Source: Pleurotus djamor
Lineage: Eukaryota > Basidiomycota > Agaricomycetes > Agaricales > Pleurotaceae
Direction: 5' to 3'
Length of the DNA: 17,886 nt
NCBI GenBank assembly: GCA_029747585.1
Contig: JAPEVF010000915.1
Location: forward strand, 1-17,886
Within the stretch, counting starts at the first letter, position 1, and every line of letters begins with the position of its first letter. The notes under the pieces are model-generated. The model worked only from the letters and a program-made list of their open reading frames with translations. It had not been told where the DNA came from and made no database searches. The translations under genes were made by a program, and so were the position numbers. Of this stretch, positions 1 through 8,709 are shown piece by piece.

Positions 1-676
1 CGCAGACGTACAGCGAGTCTGACGTCGACAGTCTGGACTCAAGTACATCCCGTCCGCTGCAGACGCGGCGTCGACGGTCGAACGCTTGTCTCGCACAAAC
101 ACTCAAATCCAGGTCATCTTCGACATCCCCCGCTATCAGACCACGATCATCTTCCAGTACCTCTCGCAAACGTGCAAAGAAGGTCACCAAACGCCTGAAC
201 GCAGACCTTCAATTTCTATCCTTGCTCCAGCGGAGTGTGGCGTGGAAACTTGCGGAACGCGGCGTCGGTGTATCTGAGCCTTGCGATGGAGCGATGGCAC
301 TTGGTTTTGAGGTACAGGACGTGGCTCTGGTTGGCCGCCTCCGATCATACCTCATCGCACAAGGATGCGGATCAGCATCTTTGCAACCCGAAGCCGACGA
401 ACAATTCGCGATGGACTTGGATGTACCTGCGGACTTCCTTCCATCATCAGGTCAGGCTCTTTGTTATTATCGCATCATTTGTTTCGTAGTTAATATTTTC
501 GAAACCTTCTTTCAGCTCAAAGCAAAGTCGCACCAATGTCTGCACTCGTCGCATCACTCATCTTGCGGCATAGGGAACGATCAGCGCTGCGCGCTCGGTC
601 CACCCGTCAGCTTGATGCCTGCAAACCCTCCCGTGTTACATCACCCTTGGCGCTGTGCGTCCGGGTAGAATGCTGA
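1..676 (+). CDS. Hypothetical Ser/Arg-rich protein, C-terminal part (5' end outside window)
   Basis: An open frame enters from the left edge (codons begin at base 3). It reads a basic, low-complexity Ser/Arg/Thr-rich stretch, then a more structured segment with LNADLQFLSLLQRSVAWKLA, which looks helical. A likely intron lies at 451-515 (65 bp, donor GTCAGG, acceptor TTCAG). Splicing it out gives a tail containing SALVASLILRHRERSALRAR and a TGA at 674-676. Without splicing the frame stops at 666-668. I prefer the spliced version because its tail is charged and regular, whereas the unspliced one reads Cys/His-rich noise. No domain is recognised and the function is unknown. Being basic and Ser-rich, it could be a nuclear protein, but that is only inference. 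Confidence 0.55.
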
Positions 677-1952
677 AGTACTGGGTCGTTACATCTCTTG
701 GATAATTGGAAATCGCATCATCATCTCATCGCATCGCATTGCTTTCCGTTCATGACATTGTACATTGATGTACATACACATTCTCTACGACAATAATCAA
801 ATTAATCCTTGGTGTCCACTAAGATATGTCATCCGTGGTCGTCACGCGTCATAGTCGCTCGACGATAGCAGATGAGAGAACAAGGGACGAGTCAACATCC
901 CCAGACATCCCCTCATCCCCGCGTAGCTCGCTGCGACAGACTCAGAGCAGGGCTAGGCTATCGCCGCGACCCTTCAAAGCGTTTCAGCGCCTTGGGACCT
1001 AAAAAGGAAACTGATGCAGGCCGAGTTTCCCTCTTACTTCTTGGCTCACCGCTTCGAATTCAACTTTGCTATGCTCTTCAACCACGGCGCTCACTGACAT
1101 CAACCGCATGTATTATCGGCTTTCTCGACTCATCGTCAACCTTCTCACCGCTGCTTTGACCCGCCTGGATGATTCATTTTCGTGGTTGCTTTTCAACCTT
1201 TGGAAGATTTACTTTGACAGTTGTCGGCCTTGCCTGCCCTCGACGCTCGATGCGCTCACATCTGCATATTCAATCAATGAAGGCTAATTATATGATACGA
1301 TATGTCCGCTCGACCTAATTTTAAACATACGACTGTGTTCAACCGAAGCACTGCCATGAACCGTCTGGCCAGTCCTTTCCTTTAGCATACGTGTAAGCAC
1401 CAACGTCCTCTTCGTTTCTTCCCCTGACTTCGCCTGAAGCCTTGTACATCGGATTTGCGGCACGTAATACCATGTTTTACCCTGTAGGTAACCACTATCT
1501 CCCATCTCTCAAACAAGCCAGTCGTGTTCGCGTTTTGGAAGAAGCATCGAGTCATCAAGCCAATGACTACATTGCCTGCGGCTGGGGTTGGCTGGCGCAC
1601 CATCAAAAATATACTTGGATCAACGTGTTCCGAAACGATTTTCAAGTACAAGGGCTTTCCTCGCCATGGATAGCAACGCGCCCCCGATCTTCATATCATC
1701 AATTCCACATTTAGCTTATGCGTGCCTCGGAGCGACGAGATATTCATGGTCGAGTCGAAGTCCTACCGAGATCTCCCTCTTTCCTCTCAGCCGTTTCGTA
1801 AAATTCAATACTATCTCGCAGTATTTCCGCCCCTGGTTGGCCTCTACCTTGACGAAACAAAATTCCCGCACTGGTACACTGGGATCGCGCCTATGATGAA
1901 ATGAATCATATCTCTAACTAATTATCCAACCGAATATCTGTCGTTCTAGTGG
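677..1952. other. Gene-poor stretch with weak coding-like traces
   Basis: No gene can be supported over about 1.3 kb. A 58-codon Ser/Arg-rich frame (825-1001, +) follows the upstream gene but has no recognisable partner exon. Plus-strand frames at 1442-1714 and 1672-1904 look mildly protein-like (for example RKIQYYLAVFPPLVGLYLD near 1797-1853) but sit in different frames with no convincing splice pair. They are either remnants of a decayed gene or chance. Confidence 0.4.
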
Positions 1953-1959
1953 TATATAA
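1953..1959 (+). promoter_or_regulatory. TATA box of the DUF6593-like gene
   Basis: TATATAA lies 89 bp upstream of the ATG at 2042. It is followed by a pyrimidine-rich leader (CT-rich from about 1985 to 2035), a common arrangement for well-expressed filamentous fungal genes. Confidence 0.5.
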
Positions 1960-2041
1960 CCACTGCTGCGTTCGACATATCAGCCCATCTCAACAAACTC
2001 CACTACATTCTCTAGACTTCTCGCTCTCTTCTCACTGAGAC

Positions 2042-2748
2042 ATGTCTGGTCATAATCCTTTTTCTCAATGGCCCGCCTCTTCCCAGACCGCCTTCCCTGG
2101 TGGATCAGTACCTTCCGTCTTCGGTGCTCTACCCTTCTCCGGGCCAGCATGGACACCAGCAATCATCTACTTCCGCTTCAACTTCGCCAGCACATCCATC
2201 CTCAACAGTACTGTAACCGGCCCCGACCAGCAACCCTACTTCTACATTACCACAGACAACCCTAGACCGGGCTTCACCTTCTTCCACAACGCACAGAACA
2301 GCCCGGTTGTGGTGATCGAGTGGCAGTCTCATCCTATCGTTGAGATTCGCGATATGGTGCCCAAGCAACTTGTATCGAACTGGCTCGAGCTTTCGGCACA
2401 GAGAAAGTCAGTTGAACAGTGATTCTTAATCAGCGCTATTCAACTGACTACTGGGAAAATTTTAAGCACGCGACACGTTCAGATTAGAGGCATGCGATGC
2501 GTGTGGACTCCAGGCGATGAATCCATCATCGTAAGTCTGGGACTGGCCAGCGTAAGCGCCCTTCTGACCCATTCCCCCTTCTGTAGCTCCTCAATGCCTC
2601 CGTCAACCCACCCGAGCGTTTGGGAAGAGTGCTTCGCGGTACAAACAGCGCGACGCTCGAGTTGACCACCTACGCTATTCAAGCGGGTATAACTGAAGGC
2701 GCACTTGTATCCGCTTTCCTCCTTTTGTCTGGGAGGAACATCAGTTAA
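2042..2748 (+). CDS. DUF6593-like protein, 3 exons
   Basis: Exons are 2042-2406, 2488-2530 and 2587-2748. Introns are 2407-2487 (81 bp, donor GTCAGT, acceptor ATTAG) and 2531-2586 (56 bp, GTAAGT...TGTAG). The product is about 189 aa. It begins with a Pro/Ser/Phe-rich stretch, then a beta-rich domain: YFYITTDN, a block around VVVIEWQSHPIVEIRDM, GMRCVWTPGDES at the exon 2 junction, and a C-terminal helix-like ALVSAFLLLSGRN. This order of blocks is what I know of the DUF6593 family, which is expanded in basidiomycetes and has no established function. The acceptor at 2487 was chosen over the CAG at 2482 because only it restores the GMRxVWTP block. There is no signal peptide or membrane segment. 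Family membership is from memory of the pattern. Confidence 0.75.
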
Positions 2749-3182
2749 ACTAATTTAACTTACATATATTTCGTGCTGCGCATCTTTTATTGGTTTACTT
2801 CTACCATACAAGGCTTCGTTTTAATCCGTTGATCCTATCTTCAGTCCGTATTTAATAGCTATTCCTCGCTCGTTTCTTGCTTTTTGGTTAATATATAGCC
2901 AACATATAATTTCGTTAGATGATAATGCGATAAAGTTCGATCCGTCTACTGCTAGTTGGAAAGATGGACTTTGGATGGACTAAATCGAGATTTGGGGCCA
3001 TTCCAGGGGCTTCCTTAGGAGGAGTCCCACGGCAGGCCAGTTCGTAGGCTCGAATTCCAGCCTCTATGACGGGAGGATGACAGTCGATCCTCTTAGCCAG
3101 TTCGAAAGTTTGTTTGACACTGACAGTCACCAAGCACCAGCCCACCATCCAGCGTTGATTCCATTGCTCTCTCTTTAACTAC
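2749..3182. other. Intergenic region
   Basis: AT-rich 3' flank of the DUF6593-like gene followed by the promoter of the next gene. A 77-codon minus-strand frame (2915-3148) reads moderately protein-like but has no flanking splice structure, so it is not called. The 3183 start is bounded by an in-frame TGA about 24 bp upstream. Confidence 0.4.
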
Positions 3183-4076
3183 ATGCACCAGGAACATAAC
3201 ATCCCTTGGAGTGTATTTCCCTCCAACTTCAAACTGATCAAAGACAATAACCAAGTCACTCCCCGAAAAACCGCGTTGTTCTCAAAGGGGACATCCTCTC
3301 AGGCCGCTCAACTCAACCACTTCCACCGCGTACTTACCTCCACTTTAACCACCTTCTCCGAAACAGAACGGAAGAAGTATCCCGTTAATTTTGAGGCGCC
3401 TCTAGAAGGGCTCCTTTTCTCGGATGCTCTCCGTGATCGATACCCGGAGTTTCTCAATGAGCGCAATCAACGCATCGAATACTGGATATCTTCCCGTCGA
3501 CTTGGTTACGAAGAGGGCTCTCCAGCTTGCTATACCACAAGCAATGGGGATCTCGCCGACGTCGTCAAAGTCCTGATCTATGAAAACCAGATGGAGACTT
3601 TGCTGATGTTGGCGAACCACCCTTCGGTCCCGTTAGCTGACTTGCAGCATCTTAGCTGGGGCCATCATTTTGGCTTTTCTCGTGTGGCCGAATCAGCGAT
3701 GTTGATGTATATCTTCATCAACGCCTTAACGGCGTCCAAATGCCTGGATCAGGCCCATGAATTCAGTAGATTTGGCTCAATTATCCACCTCGTCACGGAT
3801 TCTATGGATTTTTGCGCACAGCAGATCCCTCATCAAAAATTTCTCATAGATCGCTCACGCGGGTCGTCCCATCTTCGAGAGAATCCCTTCGATGACTTAC
3901 TCGCCGTCAAGGCGTACCTGAAAGAGCTGTTCAAGTTGCTCTACACTTACGACATGCTCGTTCGTGAGTGCCGTAAATCCCCACGTCTGGAACACGAGGT
4001 TATCTGGGCTGTTCAAATTTTCACCGATGCGAAAACGGACTACTCAGACCCTGATGGGTTGGGTGCGTTTGCTTAG
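3183..4076 (+). CDS. Hypothetical protein, 297 aa
   Basis: A long uninterrupted frame starts at an ATG preceded by an in-frame TGA. The 297-residue product is rich in Leu, His and charged residues and probably largely alpha-helical, with no signal peptide and no recognised motif. The C-terminus is uncertain. A good intron (4063-4128, donor GTGCGT, CTGAC branch site 8 nt before CACAG) would replace the last four residues with six others and move the stop to 4146-4148. The alternative donor at 4058 would add a short hydrophobic tail. Codon usage resembles the neighbours. I do not recognise the family. It may be lineage-specific. Confidence 0.7.
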   Translation: MHQEHNIPWSVFPSNFKLIKDNNQVTPRKTALFSKGTSSQAAQLNHFHRVLTSTLTTFSETERKKYPVNFEAPLEGLLFSDALRDRYPEFLNERNQRIEYWISSRRLGYEEGSPACYTTSNGDLADVVKVLIYENQMETLLMLANHPSVPLADLQHLSWGHHFGFSRVAESAMLMYIFINALTASKCLDQAHEFSRFGSIIHLVTDSMDFCAQQIPHQKFLIDRSRGSSHLRENPFDDLLAVKAYLKELFKLLYTYDMLVRECRKSPRLEHEVIWAVQIFTDAKTDYSDPDGLGAFA

Positions 4077-4148
4077 GCGAGTAACGTACTATACCTCCGT
4101 GTCTGTTACTAGTCTGACCCCGTCACAGCCCTCATTTTTTGTCAGTAG

Positions 4149-4602
4149 TTGGCGGCGCAATTTCATATCTCGCTCTTGTCATATGATAGTTCTGCCATAT
4201 GTCACAACTCAAAAGCGGTCCGTATGACTCTTGATGTCTATGATTAGCACCAGGTCCTCCGCAACGTTGACCCTTTTTTCGACTTGCCGTCAGAAGTGCG
4301 GCCCCGAATTAAATATGGACATCTGATGACGCCCAGGCACTCCTGCGTGAAGGTTTTTTCCTTCCCACATTGGAGTACTTATGCAACATCGATGCCACCC
4401 GCTCTTCTACTTCTTCTCCATGCTCTCGTTTTGTCCCCAGGCTGCGTCCGATGGTTCTCTTTCTTATTCTCATAGATCACAGCTGCCGGACCCTCCAGAG
4501 CCGCAACACCACCTTCTTCTCGGCTGGTTGATCCCGTGTTGAAAAATAAGCCATTTAAGGGCCACATAGAGGTATAGCCTCAACATCTCTACCCCTTCGA
4601 CG
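4149..4602. other. Intergenic region with a coding-like, frame-shifted stretch
   Basis: No intact gene. Between about 4270 and 4500 two overlapping plus-strand frames read protein-like (FFDLPSEVRPRIKY, then DDAQALLREGFFLPTLEYL one frame over). This may be a broken gene or an unplaced exon. The last ~100 bp should hold the promoter of the hydrolase gene, but no clear TATA box is visible there. Confidence 0.35.
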
Positions 4603-5713
4603 ATGATCATCTCAACCCTTTGGATACTCTCGTTCATATTAGCGGTTTCCGCCCAGAGATTTGTCCGCTTTATCTCAACCGATAACAAGGAATATTATGG
4701 CGATGCTATACTACCGTCCGGATCCTTCGACGCCTCTGAGAGTACCAAGGCTAAAGTCATCCAAGGTGATATCCTTGGCGATTTCCGCATCACCAACCAC
4801 GTCAAAGTGAGTCATCCCGCTGCGCACTGGGACGAGGCGAGTCTCTAACAACATCTGCTTCAGCCCATCAAGAAACTCCTGTCGCCATTGCCGAATGAGC
4901 GTGTCCGAACTGTTCGTTGTGTTGGTCTGAACTATATCGCTCATATCGACGAGGTAAGTTGTTACATTGTTTCCCTCACCACTCTTTGCCGCTTATGTGC
5001 TATTCGCTGACCTCTCTTTCCCCTTTCAGAGCAACATGACGATCCCGGGGTGGCCGATCCTCTTTTACAAGCCATTTACCGCGCTTAACACGCCCAGCGA
5101 TCCTATCCCGATCTCCGAGGGATACCAAGCCCAAGACAATTTTACCTCCTCGATGGATTGGGAGACCGAGCTTGTCGTCATTATCAAGAAGAAGGCGTTC
5201 AATATTTCCGATGACGAAGCTCTGGATCACGTCCTTGGGTATTCTGTCGGAAACGACGTGTCCCATCGAGGATGGCAGATCGCTCGTGGGGGTTTACCTC
5301 AACCACAATTCTCCATGGGAAAGGGCCCGGATGGGTGGGCGCCTTGGGGCCCTGCTATCGTTTCGACGAACCTCATACCTGATCCGCAAACTCTGAATAT
5401 CTGGACAAGGGTCAACGGTGTACTACAACAAAACGCTACGACCGCGGATATGATCTTCGGTGTGAAACATCTCGTTTCCTTCTTCTCGATGGGGACAACC
5501 TTGTTGCCTGGTGATGTCATTTTTACTGGCACGTAAGTCATTCCTAGTTCCATAGTCCCATCATCGAAGTATGAGAATGGCGCTGACCATTCACATAGTC
5601 CCAGTGGAACGAACTTGGGCAAGGAAGTTCCGGAGTTTCTGAGAAATGGTGATGTGGTTGAGGTCGGATTGGAGAATGTCGGGACGTGTGCCAACCGTAT
5701 TAAATATGTATAG
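4603..5713 (+). CDS. Fumarylacetoacetate hydrolase (FAH)-family protein with signal peptide, 4 exons
   Basis: Exons 4603-4806, 4864-4953, 5030-5532 and 5599-5713 join to 303 aa; introns are 57, 76 and 66 bp with GTGAGT or GTAAGT donors. Residues about 2-17 form a hydrophobic signal-like helix ending VSA|Q. The mature part follows the FAH superfamily: an N-terminal RFVRF...YYGDA segment, VRCVGLNY (about 82-89), then the catalytic fold. Expected divalent-metal ligands are Glu143, Glu145 (DWETEL) and Asp174 (NDVSHR). GKGPDGWAPWGP and a terminal GTPSGTN...GDVVEV block complete it. Family members hydrolyse or isomerise C-C bonds of acylpyruvate-type diketo acids, usually in cytosol or mitochondria; the substrate here is unknown. 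Four N-glycosylation sequons (Asn100, 135, 156, 233) fit an ER route. It runs convergent to the tRNA-Gly and the transporter. Confidence 0.9.
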
Positions 5714-5742
5714 GACTATGTTGGAATTCGATGCCGGTGGGC

Positions 5743-5747
5743 AAAAA
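5743..5747 (-). terminator. Pol III terminator of tRNA-Gly
   Basis: A run of five T on the minus strand (AAAAA on plus) lies 23 bp downstream of the tRNA 3' end, the standard RNA polymerase III stop signal. Confidence 0.6.
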
Positions 5748-5770
5748 TTGTCTTCGAGGCAACGTATAAT

Positions 5771-5854
5771 ACATCGAACGGGAGTCGAACCCGTGCCGCT
5801 TGCTAGCGTCGCGGGAGTTGGAAGGCAAGCATGATACCGTTTCACCATCGATGT
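5771..5854 (-). tRNA. tRNA-Gly (anticodon UCC) with 14-nt intron
   Basis: The minus strand folds into a full cloverleaf. The acceptor stem ACATCGA/TCGATGT has 7 perfect pairs. The D stem is GTGA/TCAT with a GG-containing loop. The anticodon stem is CTTGC/GCAAG with loop CTTCCA+A, giving anticodon TCC (5820-5822 on plus). A 4-nt variable loop and T arm ACGGG/CCCGT with loop TTCGACT follow. A 14-nt intron (5805-5818) sits one base 3' of the anticodon, the normal position for nuclear pre-tRNA introns. Its exact ends could shift by one base because A flanks both sides. The mature length is 70 nt. It decodes GGA codons. The B box GGTTCGACTCC is intact, so it is probably functional. It lies antisense between the hydrolase and transporter 3' ends. 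Confidence 0.96.
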
Positions 5855-5902
5855 TATAATCTCGTCTCTCAATTCAGAACACATCACACACAGGAAAGCA
5901 GG

Positions 5903-8100
5903 TTAAGGCTCTACAATAGCAGGACTCCGTTCAGAGCAGGTTTTCGTCTCCTCTTGCTTCTGTTCATCCAGCATCTTGCGGCGCATGTCACCCTTGATGA
6001 ATAGGCTCAGGGCTGCCGCCGCGAAGAGGGCGACACCGTTGAATACGATTGCACGTCGCATGTTGAAAGGAGGATCGGCATTAGGTCCCGCTCGCAAGGC
6101 ACTCTGGGCTGATAAGTGTCAGCCATCGAGCAAAGTCTAACCAATTACGAAGAATGTGGCTAACCAAGGGTAAAGACAACCCCTAACAGACCGCCGCTGC
6201 AATTCAACGACTATATGAGCCGACTGAACGATTAATCCAAGCGATGAGGACACTTACAAAGCCACGAGGATCGCAGAGCTTCCAGTGGCATTTCGCGTCA
6301 ATTCACACCCAAGTTCCAGTCCAACCGGGAGTAAGCTGACGGAAGTAAATCCAAGCACGGTCATCGTTCCATACAGGACGGCGGTGTTATGAGGGCGAAC
6401 TAAGAATATATAAGTTTGAGCAGGGCGTTGATTCTTAAACAAAACAAGGGAAGTAGAGAGAAAATCTCCATAACTCGCCTGTCCAGATTAACGAAAGCCA
6501 TCCAGCGCCAATGATGGGCATCAGAACTTTATTCGTCAATGCTAGATGATGAGTGAAGATGCGATCAAAGAGCGGCGCAGTAGCAAGCGCGCCGACGAGA
6601 CCGGAAAGAAGGAGGGTTGCACCCAGAAGTCCACTGGTTAGATCAGAATAACCATAAGGGCCCTAGAACGAGTTATAAAACGATCGGACTCGGAGGAGCA
6701 AGTACTGACAAACCACTGGGCAGTTAATAACGCGAAGGATGTGGTACTAATCAATCATACTTGAGCAAGGAATGGTGTCAGAGAGGAAAATCGCTAACGT
6801 ACCCAGCCAGGATGACGCCAAATACGACGACGAGTAAAACAAAGTCGAAACGTTCGCGCTTAGACATTTGAAGATTCGGATCAACTTCTTTGCCTAATAA
6901 TGCTCGAACACAGCTTGAAAAGGGCGGATCAACCCTAGACCCGGAATAAGCTACGACAGGTTATCAGCACTGGAGGCTAGAGTATTTCCGCAGAGTATCA
7001 TACTGGGAGGGGTTGGCGGGGAAAGCCCAATCAGAAAAACGGATGGAGTAACCGCGGTAGCGATGATGGCTAGCAGGAAGACCTAAGTGCGCAGGGTTCA
7101 ATGGCGTGTCCTGTGTTGTGAGGAGGCGATCACTTGCCGACTTTCTTGGAGGGCCCAAAAGAGGACTAAGAAATTGACCGATTGCGCTGCCTAGCGGGTT
7201 AGCTACAAATACCTTCAATCAGAGGCGTTCAGAACGGGGGTCAAAGGCCATACCTATAGCTAGCAGCATCGTGGCCGTCGTCCGGTTCTTGAGATCGAAC
7301 CATGTCTCCGCATATCTTGGCCCTAAAACTTGATAGGGAGCGATCGCGCCGAGAAACTGTGACAGTGATGTCAGGAACATGGAGCTCCGATAGAAATCAG
7401 CATTACCTGTCCCAGAAGTAACAGTGAATACGAAGAATTCGGGGAAAATCTCTTGAGGGCGCCAAGATAACGAATCCACCCGGAGAGGAGGAGGGCTACA
7501 GCTCCGATATCACACTAGATGCGAATTGTGAGTATGTGACCAATTCAATTTAAAGTTGCCATCATAGAGCTGGGCTCTGAGGCATAGCTTCTACTACTCC
7601 GGCTAGCGATAGTACGCGCAGAGGACACGCGGAGGCTAAGAGTAACTCACAGTACGACGGATGCCAATGCGCTGGGTGATCATTGGAATAATCATGGTTA
7701 CCGGGAGGGAAACTAATATGCAACCGTTCCCAAGCCAGTTGACTTGGTTGATTGATATCCCAAACTCCTCAGAAGCTAGCATCTTTCACGTCAGTTTGGC
7801 TTTCAGTCAGCGAAAGATGGACGTCACCTTGATAGGCAATTGGACCAAACCAAGTCCAGCCCATCGCTGCAACGATGTTAAGAATAAACTGGAATCGCAA
7901 CCAAAGTTAGTCATAGAATCATGGTCAATGGCCGTACATACAAGTCCAGCCAATCCTGCGTATCGCCTCTTGTACACCCTATATGGACCACCTGAGTAAG
8001 TGGCCACGGGAAGAACGCATTCTGTAGGCGACGAAAGGCCGTGTTCGACATTGCCGTCTCCGCTGGTGGGCACCTTCAATTTGTTCCCTGTACTGCACAT
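5903..8100 (-). CDS. MFS transporter, DIRC2/FLVCR (SLC49)-like, 13 exons
   Basis: Minus-strand exons: 8100-7942, 7888-7828, 7775-7651, 7514-7407, 7356-7254, 7202-7138, 7082-7004, 6950-6803, 6746-6710, 6662-6479, 6399-6258, 6196-6165, 6108-5903. They join in frame to 482 aa with about 12 hydrophobic segments. Landmarks in order: PYRVYKRRYAGLAGL before TM1, NQVNWLGN, GWIRYLGA (127-134), QVLGPRYAETWFDLKNRTTA (160-179), SPPTPPTYSGS, SKRERFDF before the second half, GPYGYSD (296-302), RPHNTA, LTRNATGSSA and AGPNADPPFNMRRA. These match my memory of basidiomycete relatives of DIRC2/FLVCR. Such proteins move small molecules across membranes; animal members are linked to haem, choline or pyridoxine, so the substrate here is unknown. 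Introns at 7083-7137 and 6400-6478 require GC donors (GCAAGT, GCGAGT). Exons of 32 and 37 nt occur. The 8100 ATG directly follows an in-frame TAG; an upstream exon within 8162-8323 is possible. Confidence 0.9.
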
Positions 8101-8474
8101 CTATCAGTCAGAATCTGCTTGTAGAAAGAAGGGGGAAGACTTCACCAATTCTTCAACGACTTTAAGAACCAAAAACTAGCGCAGATCCTACTTGGTGGGC
8201 AGCAATCGTCTCACGTTGGTCCACGACGCATGCGCATTGCGATGTGGTCACCGCGTTGGTCCGCATCGGGAAGGTCTTCATGGCACCGTTGATCTTTTTA
8301 TCGAAGAAACTTCTGTCTCCCATTCTAAGTGAGTTTGGGAATTATTCTTTCGTCATTGCTCGAGTGAGTAGCAAGTAGCAAGTACGGGGCAAGGCTTCGT
8401 CGGGGCTGCGACAAGGCAACGGAGAATGGAGTCAGTAGCTTGACTATTACATCGACGCCCGAGGAATGGCCAAG
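8101..8474. other. Region upstream of the transporter gene
   Basis: Probable promoter and leader of the minus-strand transporter. It contains a 53-codon minus-strand frame at 8162-8323 (starts MGDRSFFDKK) with possible donors (GTGAGA, GTAGGA). A CTGAT...CAG acceptor-like sequence just before or at the transporter start could belong to a leader intron. It is either an upstream ORF, an extra 5' exon or chance. No other gene is seen. Confidence 0.35.
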
Positions 8475-8557
8475 GGGCTCATGGTGTAGTTGGTTATCAC
8501 GCCCGCTTAGCACTAGTGACTTGCGGGAGGGGTTGGGTTCAATTCCCAATGTGTCCA
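8475..8557 (+). tRNA. tRNA-Ala (anticodon AGC) with 9-nt intron
   Basis: The acceptor stem GGGCTCA/TGTGTCC has the G3-U70 wobble, the known identity element read by alanyl-tRNA synthetase, and one U5-U68 mismatch. The D arm begins GTG and contains TTGG. The anticodon stem CCCGC/GCGGG is perfect and presents AGC at 8509-8511. A 9-nt intron (8513-8521) follows position 37. The variable loop is AGGGG, the T arm TTGGG/CCCAA with loop TTCAATT, and the discriminator is A (8557). The B box is GGTTCAATTCC. The mature length is 74 nt and AGC (inosine-modified in eukaryotes) reads GCU/GCC codons. A T-run terminator follows directly. It is probably functional despite the mismatch. Confidence 0.94.
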
Positions 8558-8559
8558 TC

Positions 8560-8570
8560 TTTTTCTTTTT
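8560..8570 (+). terminator. Pol III terminator of tRNA-Ala
   Basis: TTTTTCTTTTT begins 3 nt after the tRNA discriminator base: two runs of five T, a strong RNA polymerase III stop. Confidence 0.85.
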
Positions 8571-8709
8571 CTCTTTTCAAAAGTGAGTCTGACTACATAC
8601 TGAAATATAAACTATGGGTAGGCCAGATTACATCCCTTGTGCTACTAGTACACAATTACACACCAGAACGTCCATGAAAGTCCAAAAAGTAGTCCGACCG
8701 ACGAAGCAA

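Noticed and set aside
2915..3148. 77-codon minus-strand frame between the DUF6593-like gene and the 297-aa gene
   Set aside because: Reasonable composition but no splice partners or recognisable motif, and it lies in the upstream region of another gene.
8370..8385. Short direct repeat (AGTAGCAAGTAGCAAGTA)
   Set aside because: Two copies of a 7-nt unit only; too short to mean anything by itself.
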